From Roseibacillus sp. (GTDB lineage Bacteria > Verrucomicrobiota > Verrucomicrobiia > Verrucomicrobiales > Akkermansiaceae): a DNA stretch of 42,514 bases. Numbering within the stretch: position 1 is the first letter of the stretch; the number at the start of each line of letters is the position of its first letter. A program made the position numbers and the translations under genes. A model generated the notes under the pieces. The model ran no database searches and had not been told where the DNA came from. It saw only the letters and a list, made by a program, of their open reading frames with translations. Positions 9,035 to 16,497 of this stretch are shown piece by piece. The DNA lies in NCBI GenBank assembly GCA_002686085.1, contig NZAC01000007.1, forward strand, positions 59,704-102,217. Direction: 5' to 3'.

Positions 9035-9192
9035 CTACTATGAGAGCGGATTGACAAGTAGAAATCTTAAAATCCTAAATCGGGATGAGTTTTTCGAAGT
9101 TCGGTTTTTCCGTCAGCTTAGCCTTCACCTTTTTGACTAAGTGAATCGGAATGAGGTGTGGACTAACTGTGAATAAGTAAGAGCGCGTACCG

Positions 9193-9221
9193 TTGACATG
9201 TTGATAGTCGCTAAATACAAA
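9193..9221 (+). promoter_or_regulatory. Probable promoter of the zinc-ribbon gene, giving a near-leaderless mRNA
   Basis: TTGACA at 9193-9198 is a perfect -35 hexamer. TACAAA at 9216-9221 follows after 17 bases (4 of 6 matches to TATAAT). Transcription would begin around 9228, next to the ATG at 9229, which has no Shine-Dalgarno. Sequence-based prediction only. Confidence 0.5.
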
Positions 9222-9228
9222 AAATCTG

Positions 9229-9693
9229 ATGGGTATTCGTGTAAGGCCAATAGGGGAGATGAAGTCCCAGCCTGATCCCTCTGAGCGTGTAAAGTGCTGG
9301 AAATGTGAGACTTGGTTCATGATGGACAGGTCTGCATCTCGCTCTTCCTGTCCGAATTGCGGAAGTCAGGTGGCCCTCCATCGACTCAAGATGCCGATGA
9401 TGCCGAGCGGAAAGGAAGCGGTAGATCCAGAGCTGCTGCCTTCCTCAAAAAGACAAGGGTTGGTGAGATTGCCCGGAGAGGCTGGCACAGATCCGCTGGA
9501 AAGAGGCGTGGCTTCTGGGTCGAAGTTGGATGGAGAAGAAATTCGGAGGATGTTTGTAGAAGCTGATCCTCGTCGGGAGGGTGGGCTGGCTGGCAGGGAA
9601 ATGCTCGAGGGAATCTCTCCCAAGGTCCTGATTGCAGTGGTAGGAGTGGCAGCGCTGATTTTGCTGGTACTAATCTTTTTGATCGAGAGATAG
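9229..9693 (+). CDS. Zinc-ribbon protein with C-terminal membrane anchor, function unknown
   Basis: A 154-residue protein I cannot name. Near the N-terminus a CxxC pair (VKCWKCETWF) is followed 16 residues later by a second CxxC (SSCPNCGSQ), a treble-clef or zinc-ribbon pattern. A low-complexity polar linker follows. Residues about 130-151 form one hydrophobic helix (KVLIAVVGVAALILLVLIFLIER), so the protein is likely tail-anchored with the ribbon in the cytoplasm. The next gene, maf, begins 6 bases after its stop. An internal ATG at 9259 lies directly against AGGGGAG with no spacing, which disfavours it. Similar ribbon-plus-helix proteins occur in many bacteria without known function. Confidence 0.6.
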   Translation: MGIRVRPIGEMKSQPDPSERVKCWKCETWFMMDRSASRSSCPNCGSQVALHRLKMPMMPSGKEAVDPELLPSSKRQGLVRLPGEAGTDPLERGVASGSKLDGEEIRRMFVEADPRREGGLAGREMLEGISPKVLIAVVGVAALILLVLIFLIER

Positions 9694-9699
9694 GGTCCC

Positions 9700-10275
9700 G
9701 TGGTAGACTTTATTCTGGCTTCCGGATCTCCGAGAAGAAAGGACCTGCTTCTGAGTGAGAACTACCAGTTCAGAGTGGTGCCGGCCGGAATCGAGGAGTG
9801 GCCCCCAGGCAAATTTCCTTTCCATCAGCTATGCGAGGAGAATGCGGTGCTGAAAGCAGGAGAGGTATCAGCAAAGTATCCGGAAGCGGTTGTTCTGGGC
9901 GCAGATACACTTGTAGGCTTGGAGGGAGAGGTCATGGGGAAGCCAGGTAGCTTAAGCGAAGCCGTATCCATGTTGGAGAGGTTATCAGGGCGAGAACATG
10001 AAGTATGCACAGGGGTATGTCTTCGTTGTGGAGGGGAAAAGTATTCCTTTTTTGAAGTGAGTCGGGTGCGTTTCAAAGATCTGGATAGCTTTCTCATCGA
10101 GGACTATCTCGGGAGGGTCAATGTGCTGGATAAGGCTGGTGCTTATGCAGTTCAGGAGCACGGAGAGATGTTGGTGGATCATCTGGAAGGAGCCTATGAT
10201 AATGTCGTAGGGTTGCCTGTAAGCGAGGTTTCAAAAGGGTTGGCGCGGTTTGGGGTGCTTCCGGGAATGTCCTAG
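9700..10275 (+). CDS. maf: Maf-family nucleoside triphosphate pyrophosphatase
   Basis: House-cleaning enzyme that hydrolyses non-canonical or modified nucleoside triphosphates (dTTP/UTP or m7GTP type) to monophosphates. The 191-residue length is normal. The N-terminal ILASGSPRRKDLL is the family signature, followed by GADTLV carrying the catalytic Asp and GKPGSLSEA with the conserved GKP. Subtype cannot be fixed safely from what is visible. The start is GTG at 9700, 6 bases after the zinc-ribbon gene, so the two are probably co-transcribed. A hairpin terminator begins two bases after the stop. Confidence 0.93.
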   Translation: MVDFILASGSPRRKDLLLSENYQFRVVPAGIEEWPPGKFPFHQLCEENAVLKAGEVSAKYPEAVVLGADTLVGLEGEVMGKPGSLSEAVSMLERLSGREHEVCTGVCLRCGGEKYSFFEVSRVRFKDLDSFLIEDYLGRVNVLDKAGAYAVQEHGEMLVDHLEGAYDNVVGLPVSEVSKGLARFGVLPGMS

Positions 10276-10276
10276 G

Positions 10277-10297
10277 AAGCGAGTGGTGCTCGCTTTT
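10277..10297 (+). terminator. Rho-independent terminator after maf
   Basis: AAGCGAG and CTCGCTT form a 7-bp stem around the loop TGGTG, and the 3' arm runs into TTTT. It sits immediately after the maf stop codon. Confidence 0.65.
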
Positions 10298-10365
10298 CAG
10301 GGGGGTAATACAACTGAATGAAGTTGGGAATTGGTTAAAGGCTAAGATTATGGGAGATATTGGTT

Positions 10366-11301
10366 GTGAGCGCGGTTTTGAGGTATCCCCTGATTTTGAA
10401 TCCGAGGGCGCGTAGTGAGCGGGCGCAGCGAGCCCGGCGGTTCGTGATGGAGAATGCGACGCGGTTTGCCATTTACGCTACCAATACTGCCCAGGAGTCA
10501 GCAGAGCTTGCTCGACGATTCTCTGAAGAGGGAGAAGAAGTGGTGGTAGCAGCAGGGGGAGATGGAACACTTAATGCGGTGGTCAGGGGATTGATCGGAA
10601 CAGAGACGGTGTTAGGAATCCTGCCAACGGGGACGATGAATGTTTTTGCGCGCGAGCTGAACATTCCCTTTGGGCATCTCGCGGGTGCCTTGGAGGTTAT
10701 TGATGGGGGTCATGTCAAGGAAGTAGACCTATTTGAGGCAGAGGGGACGCCATTCGTCCAGATGGCTGGAGTTGGCTTTGATGCTCAGGTCATCGAAGAG
10801 ACTACGACAGAATCCAAGCGCCTCCTGGGTCCACTAGCTTATATTCTTTCGGCTGTAAGGGTTCTTGGTTCCGAGCCTCCCCGTATGAAGGTTCACTTTG
10901 ACGAGGGGTTTACGGTCGAGGGTGCGTGCGTCCTTCTCGGTAATGGAGCCCTCTACGGAGGCCAGTTGCGCCTTTTCGGCAAGGCAGACAATGCTGATGA
11001 CCTGCTCGATGTTCTCGTCTACAAGAAGGCTGGTTATACGGCTGCTCTCGGATCCCTAGGTAGCCTCGCCCGCGGTGGGTTTGAAACTGATGGGAAAGCA
11101 GTTGAGTATTATCAGACCTCTGGTCTAACCGTTGAATCTGATCGGGAAGTTCCGGTTGAGGTGGATGGAGAGCTTTGGGGCCGGGCGGAACGAGTAGAGT
11201 TTAAGGCGATGACTGAGAAATTACGGGTTCTGGCTCCTACGGAGCGGGGAAAGAACTGGTGGGAGCAGGTTTTGGCAAATCTTAATCCAGGCGGAAGTTG
11301 A
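10366..11301 (+). CDS. Diacylglycerol/sphingosine kinase-family lipid kinase (YegS-like)
   Basis: Soluble ATP-dependent lipid kinase of the DAGK catalytic superfamily, acting at the inner membrane face. The nucleotide-binding GGDGTLNAVV motif lies at about 64-73 and the second conserved loop PTGTMNVFARELNIP follows. C-terminal elements include GNGALYGGQL and a VEVDGELWG strand as in YegS/LCB5 proteins. Length is normal. GTG at 10366 is chosen because GGGAG at 10352-10356 lies 9 bases upstream; a TTG at 10360 would be too close. The lipid substrate is unknown. It is separated from maf by a terminator, so probably has its own promoter, which I did not find. Confidence 0.88.
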   Translation: MSAVLRYPLILNPRARSERAQRARRFVMENATRFAIYATNTAQESAELARRFSEEGEEVVVAAGGDGTLNAVVRGLIGTETVLGILPTGTMNVFARELNIPFGHLAGALEVIDGGHVKEVDLFEAEGTPFVQMAGVGFDAQVIEETTTESKRLLGPLAYILSAVRVLGSEPPRMKVHFDEGFTVEGACVLLGNGALYGGQLRLFGKADNADDLLDVLVYKKAGYTAALGSLGSLARGGFETDGKAVEYYQTSGLTVESDREVPVEVDGELWGRAERVEFKAMTEKLRVLAPTERGKNWWEQVLANLNPGGS

Positions 11302-11355
11302 AGGACTGTAAATAAGCCTTTCCCTTCGAGGGGGAAGTTCCAGAATCATGACGCA

Positions 11356-12093
11356 GTGAAGTCCCGGTTAGATGATCTCTTTGATTTCGCGTGCAGCGAG
11401 GTGAGGGAAGAGGACTTTCGGGTCTTTTGCCCCAAGGACCCGGGAGATATGAGCTACGTTGCTTTATGTGCGGGTGTATTAGCGAACAAGCAAATCCCTG
11501 AGAATGTAGACCCGGAGTGGTTTGAAATTTTTGGTATCGCCCAGCGGGGATCCCCGGAGCAGGCATCCCACGCCGATCGCTTTCTCCAGTTTAAACTTTT
11601 TTGTGGAGCAGTGGCCGCAAAGTTTCTTCTGGTCGAGCCTGGCCTCGATACGGTTGTGATCGTAAACTATGTTTGTTGTTCCCTCGTGCAGTCTGCCCGG
11701 GCTATCGGAAATCGGGAGCTTTCCCAGATTCTGCTGGAGGTCTTTCCCGCTCTCGCCAAGGAGATGGAAGATTATCGTGCTCCAAGTGGATGGGTAGTTC
11801 AGGAATATCCATTTTGCCTCCTTTCAGGGATGCTAATGGCGGAAGATCTGGCGGATCACGACAGGGCGGGAGATCTGGCGGGCCAATTGCTCAAGGCAGA
11901 GGAGCAGGTGCGGGAAGAAAGTTTTTTTCCAGGGCATGAGTTTCTTCTGGGTCTCACAAATTATGATTCTCTGCATCTGGACTGGCTTGCATTGGCGAGT
12001 TCATTGGTGAATCCGGCAAAAGATGCGAACATCATGGCGGTGAAGTCGAAGCTTGAGAAGGTGGAGAAGTGGAGGTCAGAGAAGGGTGCCTGA
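11356..12093 (+). CDS. Hypothetical protein, about 245 residues
   Basis: No family recognised. The product is soluble, acidic and mostly helical in character, without signal peptide or clear membrane helix. Features seen are a cysteine-containing VNYVCCSLVQSARAIGN stretch near the middle, helical segments rich in Glu and Leu, and a charged C-terminal KSKLEKVEKWRSEKGA. Start is GTG at 11356 with no clear Shine-Dalgarno; the open frame and neighbouring non-overlapping genes support it as real. A weak 7-bp hairpin without a T-run lies at 11318-11337, between it and the lipid kinase. It converges on thiS. Confidence 0.55.
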   Translation: MKSRLDDLFDFACSEVREEDFRVFCPKDPGDMSYVALCAGVLANKQIPENVDPEWFEIFGIAQRGSPEQASHADRFLQFKLFCGAVAAKFLLVEPGLDTVVIVNYVCCSLVQSARAIGNRELSQILLEVFPALAKEMEDYRAPSGWVVQEYPFCLLSGMLMAEDLADHDRAGDLAGQLLKAEEQVREESFFPGHEFLLGLTNYDSLHLDWLALASSLVNPAKDANIMAVKSKLEKVEKWRSEKGA

Positions 12094-12141
12094 TTCGACC
12101 TGGCGGGACGGATCATTCCCTCGAGTCGGTTGAATTGGCAA

Positions 12142-12342
12142 TTACCCGCCGGCCGCGAGGCGTATGACTTCAACCCGGGATCCTTCCAGCAAGATACTGG
12201 AAGCGTAGTCGTGGTGGGTCAGCGCCCGTCCATCGAGTTCAGTGACGATGGGTTCGTTTTTCATATTAAGAACGGTCAGGAGGTCGCTAATAGTCGATCC
12301 CTCCCGAATCTCATGAGTCTCTCCGTTTAGTATGATTGTCAT
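12142..12342 (-). CDS. thiS: Sulfur carrier protein ThiS
   Basis: Ubiquitin-fold carrier whose C-terminal glycine is adenylated and thiocarboxylated to donate sulfur to the thiazole of thiamine. The 66-residue size, the N-terminal MTIILNGETHEI strand and the C-terminal RLAAGG ending in Gly-Gly are diagnostic. It begins 3 bases after the thiH stop on the same strand, so the two are co-translated. Usually thiS precedes thiG and thiH; here it follows thiH and no thiG or classical thiF is beside it. Confidence 0.9.
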   Translation of the reverse strand: MTIILNGETHEIREGSTISDLLTVLNMKNEPIVTELDGRALTHHDYASSILLEGSRVEVIRLAAGG

Positions 12343-12345
12343 CGT

Positions 12346-13503
12346 TCAGGAGTTAGCCGGAGCGAGGATCTCGCGGTCCCAGTCCTTCCAGACAGGGTCG
12401 AATCCTTGGCTGACGAGTTGATCTGCCACTGTGGATACGGAGCGGTCGTCATCGATCTCGAATTGGGGAGTAGCTTTGGTAGTACAGCCACTAATGGCTC
12501 TCTCGTCAGGATCGATCTCTACCCGGCGACCTTTGATTGTCCTGTGAAGGTCGTTAGACCCTACTCCGGTGTAGCCTCCTGGTTCGGTATGTGAGCCAGC
12601 CGATACATGAGTGACTCCCAGAGAGAAGAGATGATCACGAAGAATTGCGGGTTCTCTAGTGGATAGCACGATATGTACCTGCGGAAATGTTAAGCGGAAT
12701 GCGCAGATCAGCTGGACGAGGTGACGATCGCTAAGAGTAAGATTGGGATCCAGTTCGTGCCTGTGGTTTCCCGCATGAGGTCGCATTCTTGGGAACGAAA
12801 TGGAGAATTGAGCCTTCCAGCATGTGCGATAGAGGTATTCAAGGTGTGTGGCGAGGGCGAGGGCTTCAGTTCGCCAGTCGGCTAACCCGAAAAGCGCACC
12901 GATACCGATGCGGCGGAAGCCGCCCGCATACGCCCGCTCCGGACAATCTAAACGCCAATCAAATTTTTTCTTTGGTCCGGAAGTGTGCAGCTTTTCATAG
13001 GTATCTCGATGGTAGGTTTCTTGATAGACGATTAATCCCTCTGCCCCGCAGGAGACCAGTTCGGCGTATTGAGAGTCCTTCATTGGGCCGACTTCGATTC
13101 CCAGGGTAGGAATCGAAGGAGAGAGAATTCTGAGGCAGTCTTGAAGATAGCCTTCGGAGACAAATTTAGGATGTTCACCGGCAACAAGGAGTAGATTGCG
13201 GAAGCCGAGTGAGTGGAGGTGAGCGGCCTCGGCAGCAACCTGATCCAGTTCAAGGGTAGTTCGGAGAATCGGGTTGTCGCGGGAAAAGCCGCAGTAAGTA
13301 CAGTTATTCACGCACTCGTTCGAAAGATAGAGCGGGGCAAAAAGGCGCATCGTTTTTCCAAACTGACGCTTGGAGAGTCCTGAGCTTTGTCTGGCCATGG
13401 ACTCAAGCTTTCCGGAAGACACAGGCTCAAGCATCGACGCGAAGCGCCGCATCAGTGGAGAGTAACTTCGGCTCTGGTCTGCGAAAAACGCTGAGAAGCT
13501 CAC
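12346..13503 (-). CDS. thiH: 2-iminoacetate synthase ThiH (tyrosine lyase, radical SAM)
   Basis: Radical S-adenosylmethionine enzyme that cleaves tyrosine to dehydroglycine and p-cresol for the thiamine thiazole. The CX3CX2C cluster motif is at C64, C68 and C71 (NECVNNCTYCGF), and downstream SRDNPILRTTL and SFPRMRPHAG match ThiH. The 385-residue length is right for the family. Start is GTG at 13503 with no visible Shine-Dalgarno. It is divergent from the membrane-protein gene at 13722. The 218-base upstream region was checked for a TPP riboswitch without success. thiS follows after 3 bases. Confidence 0.93.
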   Translation of the reverse strand: MSFSAFFADQSRSYSPLMRRFASMLEPVSSGKLESMARQSSGLSKRQFGKTMRLFAPLYLSNECVNNCTYCGFSRDNPILRTTLELDQVAAEAAHLHSLGFRNLLLVAGEHPKFVSEGYLQDCLRILSPSIPTLGIEVGPMKDSQYAELVSCGAEGLIVYQETYHRDTYEKLHTSGPKKKFDWRLDCPERAYAGGFRRIGIGALFGLADWRTEALALATHLEYLYRTCWKAQFSISFPRMRPHAGNHRHELDPNLTLSDRHLVQLICAFRLTFPQVHIVLSTREPAILRDHLFSLGVTHVSAGSHTEPGGYTGVGSNDLHRTIKGRRVEIDPDERAISGCTTKATPQFEIDDDRSVSTVADQLVSQGFDPVWKDWDREILAPANS

Positions 13504-13721
13504 GGGAATGAGTGGTCTAATTTGCGGAGCGTAATGTCAAAGGTGAAAACGGAGGGGGCACGATCGGCCTGTGTGTAAGGAGTCAGACTGTATTGGGCCT
13601 GATAGTCTGAAGAGGTCTCAGGATAAGGTGCTTCTGGAGAGCAAATTCTCAACAAAATGAGAGTTCCTATTTTAGGCAGGAATCATTGAGCGCTTGAACA
13701 TTTGGAGTAGGGCCTCAGATT
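13504..13721. other. Divergent intergenic region with an imperfect hairpin
   Basis: Non-coding gap between thiH (minus) and the membrane-protein gene (plus). The main structure is TCAGACT at 13583-13589 against AGTCTGA at 13604-13610, a 7-bp stem with a 14-base loop. A second smaller inverted repeat, TTCTCA/TGAGAG, sits around 13645-13662. No clear promoter and no TPP riboswitch elements were found. Confidence 0.35.
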
Positions 13722-14618
13722 ATGGAAAACATGAAGGGGGCGGAGACCATTGAATGCCGGGCCACGAAGTGGTTTTACCTGAGGGTCTGGGCCATGGTCA
13801 TCATGTTCGGAGTCTTCCTTGTCTTGTTCCTGAAGGACTGGAAGGTCGGGTGGCCCACAAAAAATGAGGTCTACTATACCTATAAAGCGTTCGAGGAGGC
13901 TGAAGAGCTGTTTAATGGGCGTGAGTGGAGTGCGGAAGAGTGGGAGAGCGAGACGGGTAAGCGAGAGATTTTTCCAGAGGGTGATGTAGTTTTGCCTGCG
14001 CACGTTGATAGGAAAGCAAGATGGCCTCTTCAGTTATGTGGCTACGAGGGCTACCGTATTTCTGTAGTCGAGGAGGGCAATAAGACAATTCCTCCGATGT
14101 GGGCCAGCTATACTGATGAGCGAGGTTGGAGTTCCGCTATTCCGGAGAAAAGTTATGATGCGAAGAAGATCCAAGAGCAACTTTACTATGGCGTTGGTAG
14201 TGGGGTGCTTTTGTGTGGTGCGCTATTTTTTCTGGTAAGGAATTCCCGCCGCTCAATGAAGGTAGACGGCGAGGCGTTTTATGCTCCGAGTGGAGAGAGG
14301 GTTCCCTTTGGGGCAATCCGCCGGATTGATGTCCGCAAGTGGCGGACAAAGGGGTTGGCCTACCTTTTCTTTGAGGATGCGTCTCTTTCTGCTAAGTCGA
14401 AGGGTGGAACGCTCAAAAAGTCCAAGGTTGACGGTATGGTATACGGGCAATTCAGAAAGGAGAATGGGGCCCCGGCGGAGGCGCTATTCCAGCGAATCCT
14501 CCAAAATTTCAAGGGGGAGCTTGTTGAGCTCGTTGAGGATGAGTCTGAAAGCAACAGGGAAAATGTGGACAACTCTGGTCCAGATCACCAGGTTGAGGAA
14601 GTCCCTACCCAAGAGTGA
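13722..14618 (+). CDS. Hypothetical two-TM membrane protein
   Basis: 298 residues, family not recognised. One hydrophobic helix at about 19-38 (LRVWAMVIMFGVFLVLFLKD) and a second at about 150-168 (LYYGVGSGVLLCGALFFLV) flank an acidic, tryptophan-containing loop of about 110 residues that would face the periplasm if the N-terminus is cytoplasmic. The C-terminal part after the second helix (about 170-275) reads as a beta-rich cytoplasmic domain of PH-like type (VDGEAFYAPSGERVPF...), followed by an acidic tail rich in Glu and Ser. This fold suggestion is an inference. It lies upstream of acpP but a promoter between them suggests separate control. Confidence 0.6.
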   Translation: MENMKGAETIECRATKWFYLRVWAMVIMFGVFLVLFLKDWKVGWPTKNEVYYTYKAFEEAEELFNGREWSAEEWESETGKREIFPEGDVVLPAHVDRKARWPLQLCGYEGYRISVVEEGNKTIPPMWASYTDERGWSSAIPEKSYDAKKIQEQLYYGVGSGVLLCGALFFLVRNSRRSMKVDGEAFYAPSGERVPFGAIRRIDVRKWRTKGLAYLFFEDASLSAKSKGGTLKKSKVDGMVYGQFRKENGAPAEALFQRILQNFKGELVELVEDESESNRENVDNSGPDHQVEEVPTQE

Positions 14619-14628
14619 TTTTTCGGGG

Positions 14629-14655
14629 TTGCCAATTGGCGTGCGGAGAGATAAT
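14629..14655 (+). promoter_or_regulatory. Possible promoter of acpP
   Basis: TTGCCA at 14629-14634 and GATAAT at 14650-14655 separated by 15 bases, about 30 bases before the acpP start. The -35 hexamer overlaps a perfect palindrome GCCAATTGGC at 14631-14640, which could be an operator. Spacing is slightly short. Confidence 0.4.
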
Positions 14656-14685
14656 TCAAGTGTAGCGAATAAACGCTAAAGAGAC

Positions 14686-14925
14686 ATGTCAGAATCAAGC
14701 GAAGAGAAGGTCAAGGGTATCATCGTAGAGCAACTTGGAGTAAGCGCCGACAAAGTGACGCGTGAGGCAAAAGTGGTGGAGGACCTCGGAGCAGATTCCC
14801 TAGATGCGGTCGAACTGGTAATGGCTGTTGAAGAGGAGTTTGGAGTCGAAGTGCCGGATGATGAGGCCGAAGGGCTGACTACCGTTGGGGCAATCATTGA
14901 TTACGTGGAGAAGGCCAGTTCCTGA
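14686..14925 (+). CDS. acpP: Acyl carrier protein
   Basis: Carries growing acyl chains on a 4'-phosphopantetheine attached to Ser38 in the DSL motif ([20 protein letters not shown]). The 79-residue acidic four-helix protein has the usual size and composition. AGAGAC lies just before the ATG as a weak Shine-Dalgarno. A strong terminator follows 31 bases after the stop, so the gene is expressed largely on its own. accA, another fatty acid synthesis gene, is 1.6 kb downstream. Confidence 0.95.
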   Translation: MSESSEEKVKGIIVEQLGVSADKVTREAKVVEDLGADSLDAVELVMAVEEEFGVEVPDDEAEGLTTVGAIIDYVEKASS

Positions 14926-14956
14926 AGAGGATCCCGAACGTAACATCCCAGTGTGC

Positions 14957-14984
14957 AGGGCGGGTCCAAGGGCCTGCCCTTTTC
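14957..14984 (+). terminator. Strong rho-independent terminator after acpP
   Basis: AGGGCGGGTC and GGCCTGCCCT form a 10-bp stem with two G-T pairs around a CAAG loop, followed directly by TTTT. This is the clearest intrinsic terminator in the window. Confidence 0.85.
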
Positions 14985-15027
14985 GTTATCGCATCTGGGG
15001 GGGAATTACTGATGGAGCAACCAAATA

Positions 15028-15546
15028 ATGTATTCACCGGATGATATTCAATACGCGCTGGAGACAACCCGCGTCATATACGAACCCGATCGACGCATTG
15101 ATACCTTTGGTGACACCCGGTTCGAGTTCCTACTCCTGAGTGAGTTGATGGATTCGGTGGGAAAAGTTCGGATTCGCTCTGGAGAGGTAGAAGCGAACAA
15201 GCCGACCATCATTAAGCCGGAGGCCTACAGTGGCATTGAGTTCGAGGGGTTTAGCGACGAGGCTGATCGTTTTCATGAGTGGCTGGAGGCTCAAGGGGCG
15301 AAAATCGCCATGGTGAATTACCAGTTTAAACGAGGAGAAGTTAGAGAAGAGTTGCTCCACGATTCGATGGAAGTAGTCCGGGAGCGTGTTCTCGAGGATG
15401 CTCGCAAAGTGGGTAATCCCATGCAGGTTGTTATTGAGGGGGTGGACGATGCGTGGGAGATCAGCCTTTTGCGGTTTATCTTTGAGATAGTGGACAAGAG
15501 CTCAGAAATCAATGCATTCGATTTTAAGCGGAAAGGCCTGCTCTAG
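15028..15546 (+). CDS. Conserved hypothetical protein, 172 residues
   Basis: Not recognised as a named family. Soluble, acidic protein without signal or membrane helix. It starts MYSPDDIQYALETTRVIYEP and continues with an alternating charged and hydrophobic pattern suggesting an alpha/beta fold; the end IFEIVDKSSEINAFDFKRKG is also distinctive. I have an impression of similar unnamed proteins in Verrucomicrobiota but cannot verify it. It sits between the acpP terminator and the LysM gene. The ATG at 15028 has no strong Shine-Dalgarno. A housekeeping role linked to fatty acid synthesis would only be inferred from position. Confidence 0.6.
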   Translation: MYSPDDIQYALETTRVIYEPDRRIDTFGDTRFEFLLLSELMDSVGKVRIRSGEVEANKPTIIKPEAYSGIEFEGFSDEADRFHEWLEAQGAKIAMVNYQFKRGEVREELLHDSMEVVRERVLEDARKVGNPMQVVIEGVDDAWEISLLRFIFEIVDKSSEINAFDFKRKGLL

Positions 15547-15637
15547 TTTCTCTAGTTGCTCTCTTGCCGAGTTGGCGAGTTTGAGCTGTAGAAAAGGGGC
15601 TTGGCAGGTGTGTGAGTGCGGGTGACCCTTTTAGGAT

Positions 15638-16486
15638 ATGATGGCAATCATCAAGGTCATTGCAGCAGTGGTCGTCATGGCGGTCCTCGCGGCGACCTTT
15701 TTCCTCGTTGAGCGACTGAGAGAAGAGAGTGCGGAACCCCAACTTGGCGTGATCCCGGAGATTTCATCAGGTGCGACGCTCGTAAAGCCCGGCGAAATTG
15801 CGTTTGAACGAGCAAGGGAGCTGCTCGCAACAGGTCAGTTTGCAGAGGCTCGTGAGAAGCTCGAATTCCTGGTAGGAGTCTATCCGTCCTCTGCGAGTGC
15901 CTCTGAGGCGCGCCGCATTCTCGGAGAGCTCAATCTTGATGACCTTTTGTCGACAGAAGTGATGGAAGGAAAGATCATGTATAAGGTGAAATCCGGCGAT
16001 AATTTTACGCGGATCGCCCAGAACCACGATACGACTCTCGACTGTATCATGCACATGAACGGGTTGCAGCGGATGGATAAGCTCTTTCCTGGTGAAGAGC
16101 TCGTGCTACTTCCCTTGAATTTTAATATTAAAATTGATGTCCCGAGGAAGCTTCTGAGTCTCTATCGAGAGGGGCGCCTTCTGAAGTCCTACGAGCTGTT
16201 ACATGCGAAAGCTCGCGAGGGAAGCGGAGAGCTCAGGTCAAAGATTGGGCAGAAGATAGGTCTGCTAGCTGGCGGGGGAAGCGTCTCACCGGTTAAGTTC
16301 GAGAATTATCGAAATGCGAAAAAAGTGTTAATTCTCGACCACCGTGGGCTGCAGTTGCGTGAGGTTACAACTGCTGACCAAGAAGAGGCTGGAAGGGGTT
16401 TTTTTCTCTCGGGTGCCGATATTGAGGAGCTAGCTCTTCTTTTAAGAGTTGGTAACGAGGTGGAAGTCCGCTTTGCTAAGAGGTAG
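15638..16486 (+). CDS. Membrane-anchored LysM protein with YkuD-like remnant domain
   Basis: 282 residues. A single hydrophobic helix at 4-23 serves as an N-terminal anchor or signal. Residues about 55-98 look like one or two TPR-like helices (FERARELLATGQFAEAREKLEFL). A LysM peptidoglycan-binding domain spans about 114-158 (YKVKSGDNFTRIAQNH ... LFPGEELVLLP). From about 163, NIKIDVPRKLLSLYREGR resembles the first strands of an L,D-transpeptidase (YkuD) domain. The end, LSGADIEELALLLRVGNEVEVR, resembles its last helix and strand, but the HGT and S-x-GC-x-R catalytic motifs are absent. It is therefore probably a non-catalytic wall-binding protein. accA starts 11 bases downstream and is likely co-transcribed. 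Confidence 0.75.
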   Translation: MMAIIKVIAAVVVMAVLAATFFLVERLREESAEPQLGVIPEISSGATLVKPGEIAFERARELLATGQFAEAREKLEFLVGVYPSSASASEARRILGELNLDDLLSTEVMEGKIMYKVKSGDNFTRIAQNHDTTLDCIMHMNGLQRMDKLFPGEELVLLPLNFNIKIDVPRKLLSLYREGRLLKSYELLHAKAREGSGELRSKIGQKIGLLAGGGSVSPVKFENYRNAKKVLILDHRGLQLREVTTADQEEAGRGFFLSGADIEELALLLRVGNEVEVRFAKR

Positions 16487-16497
16487 TATCAGCGACG

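Noticed and set aside
11318-11337. Hairpin after the lipid kinase gene as terminator
   Set aside because: Only a 7-bp stem with a G-T pair, followed by two T residues.
13504-13721. Possible TPP riboswitch upstream of thiH
   Set aside because: The minus strand has a CTGAGA-like piece, but no ACCTGAT-type element or matching stem follows at the required spacing.
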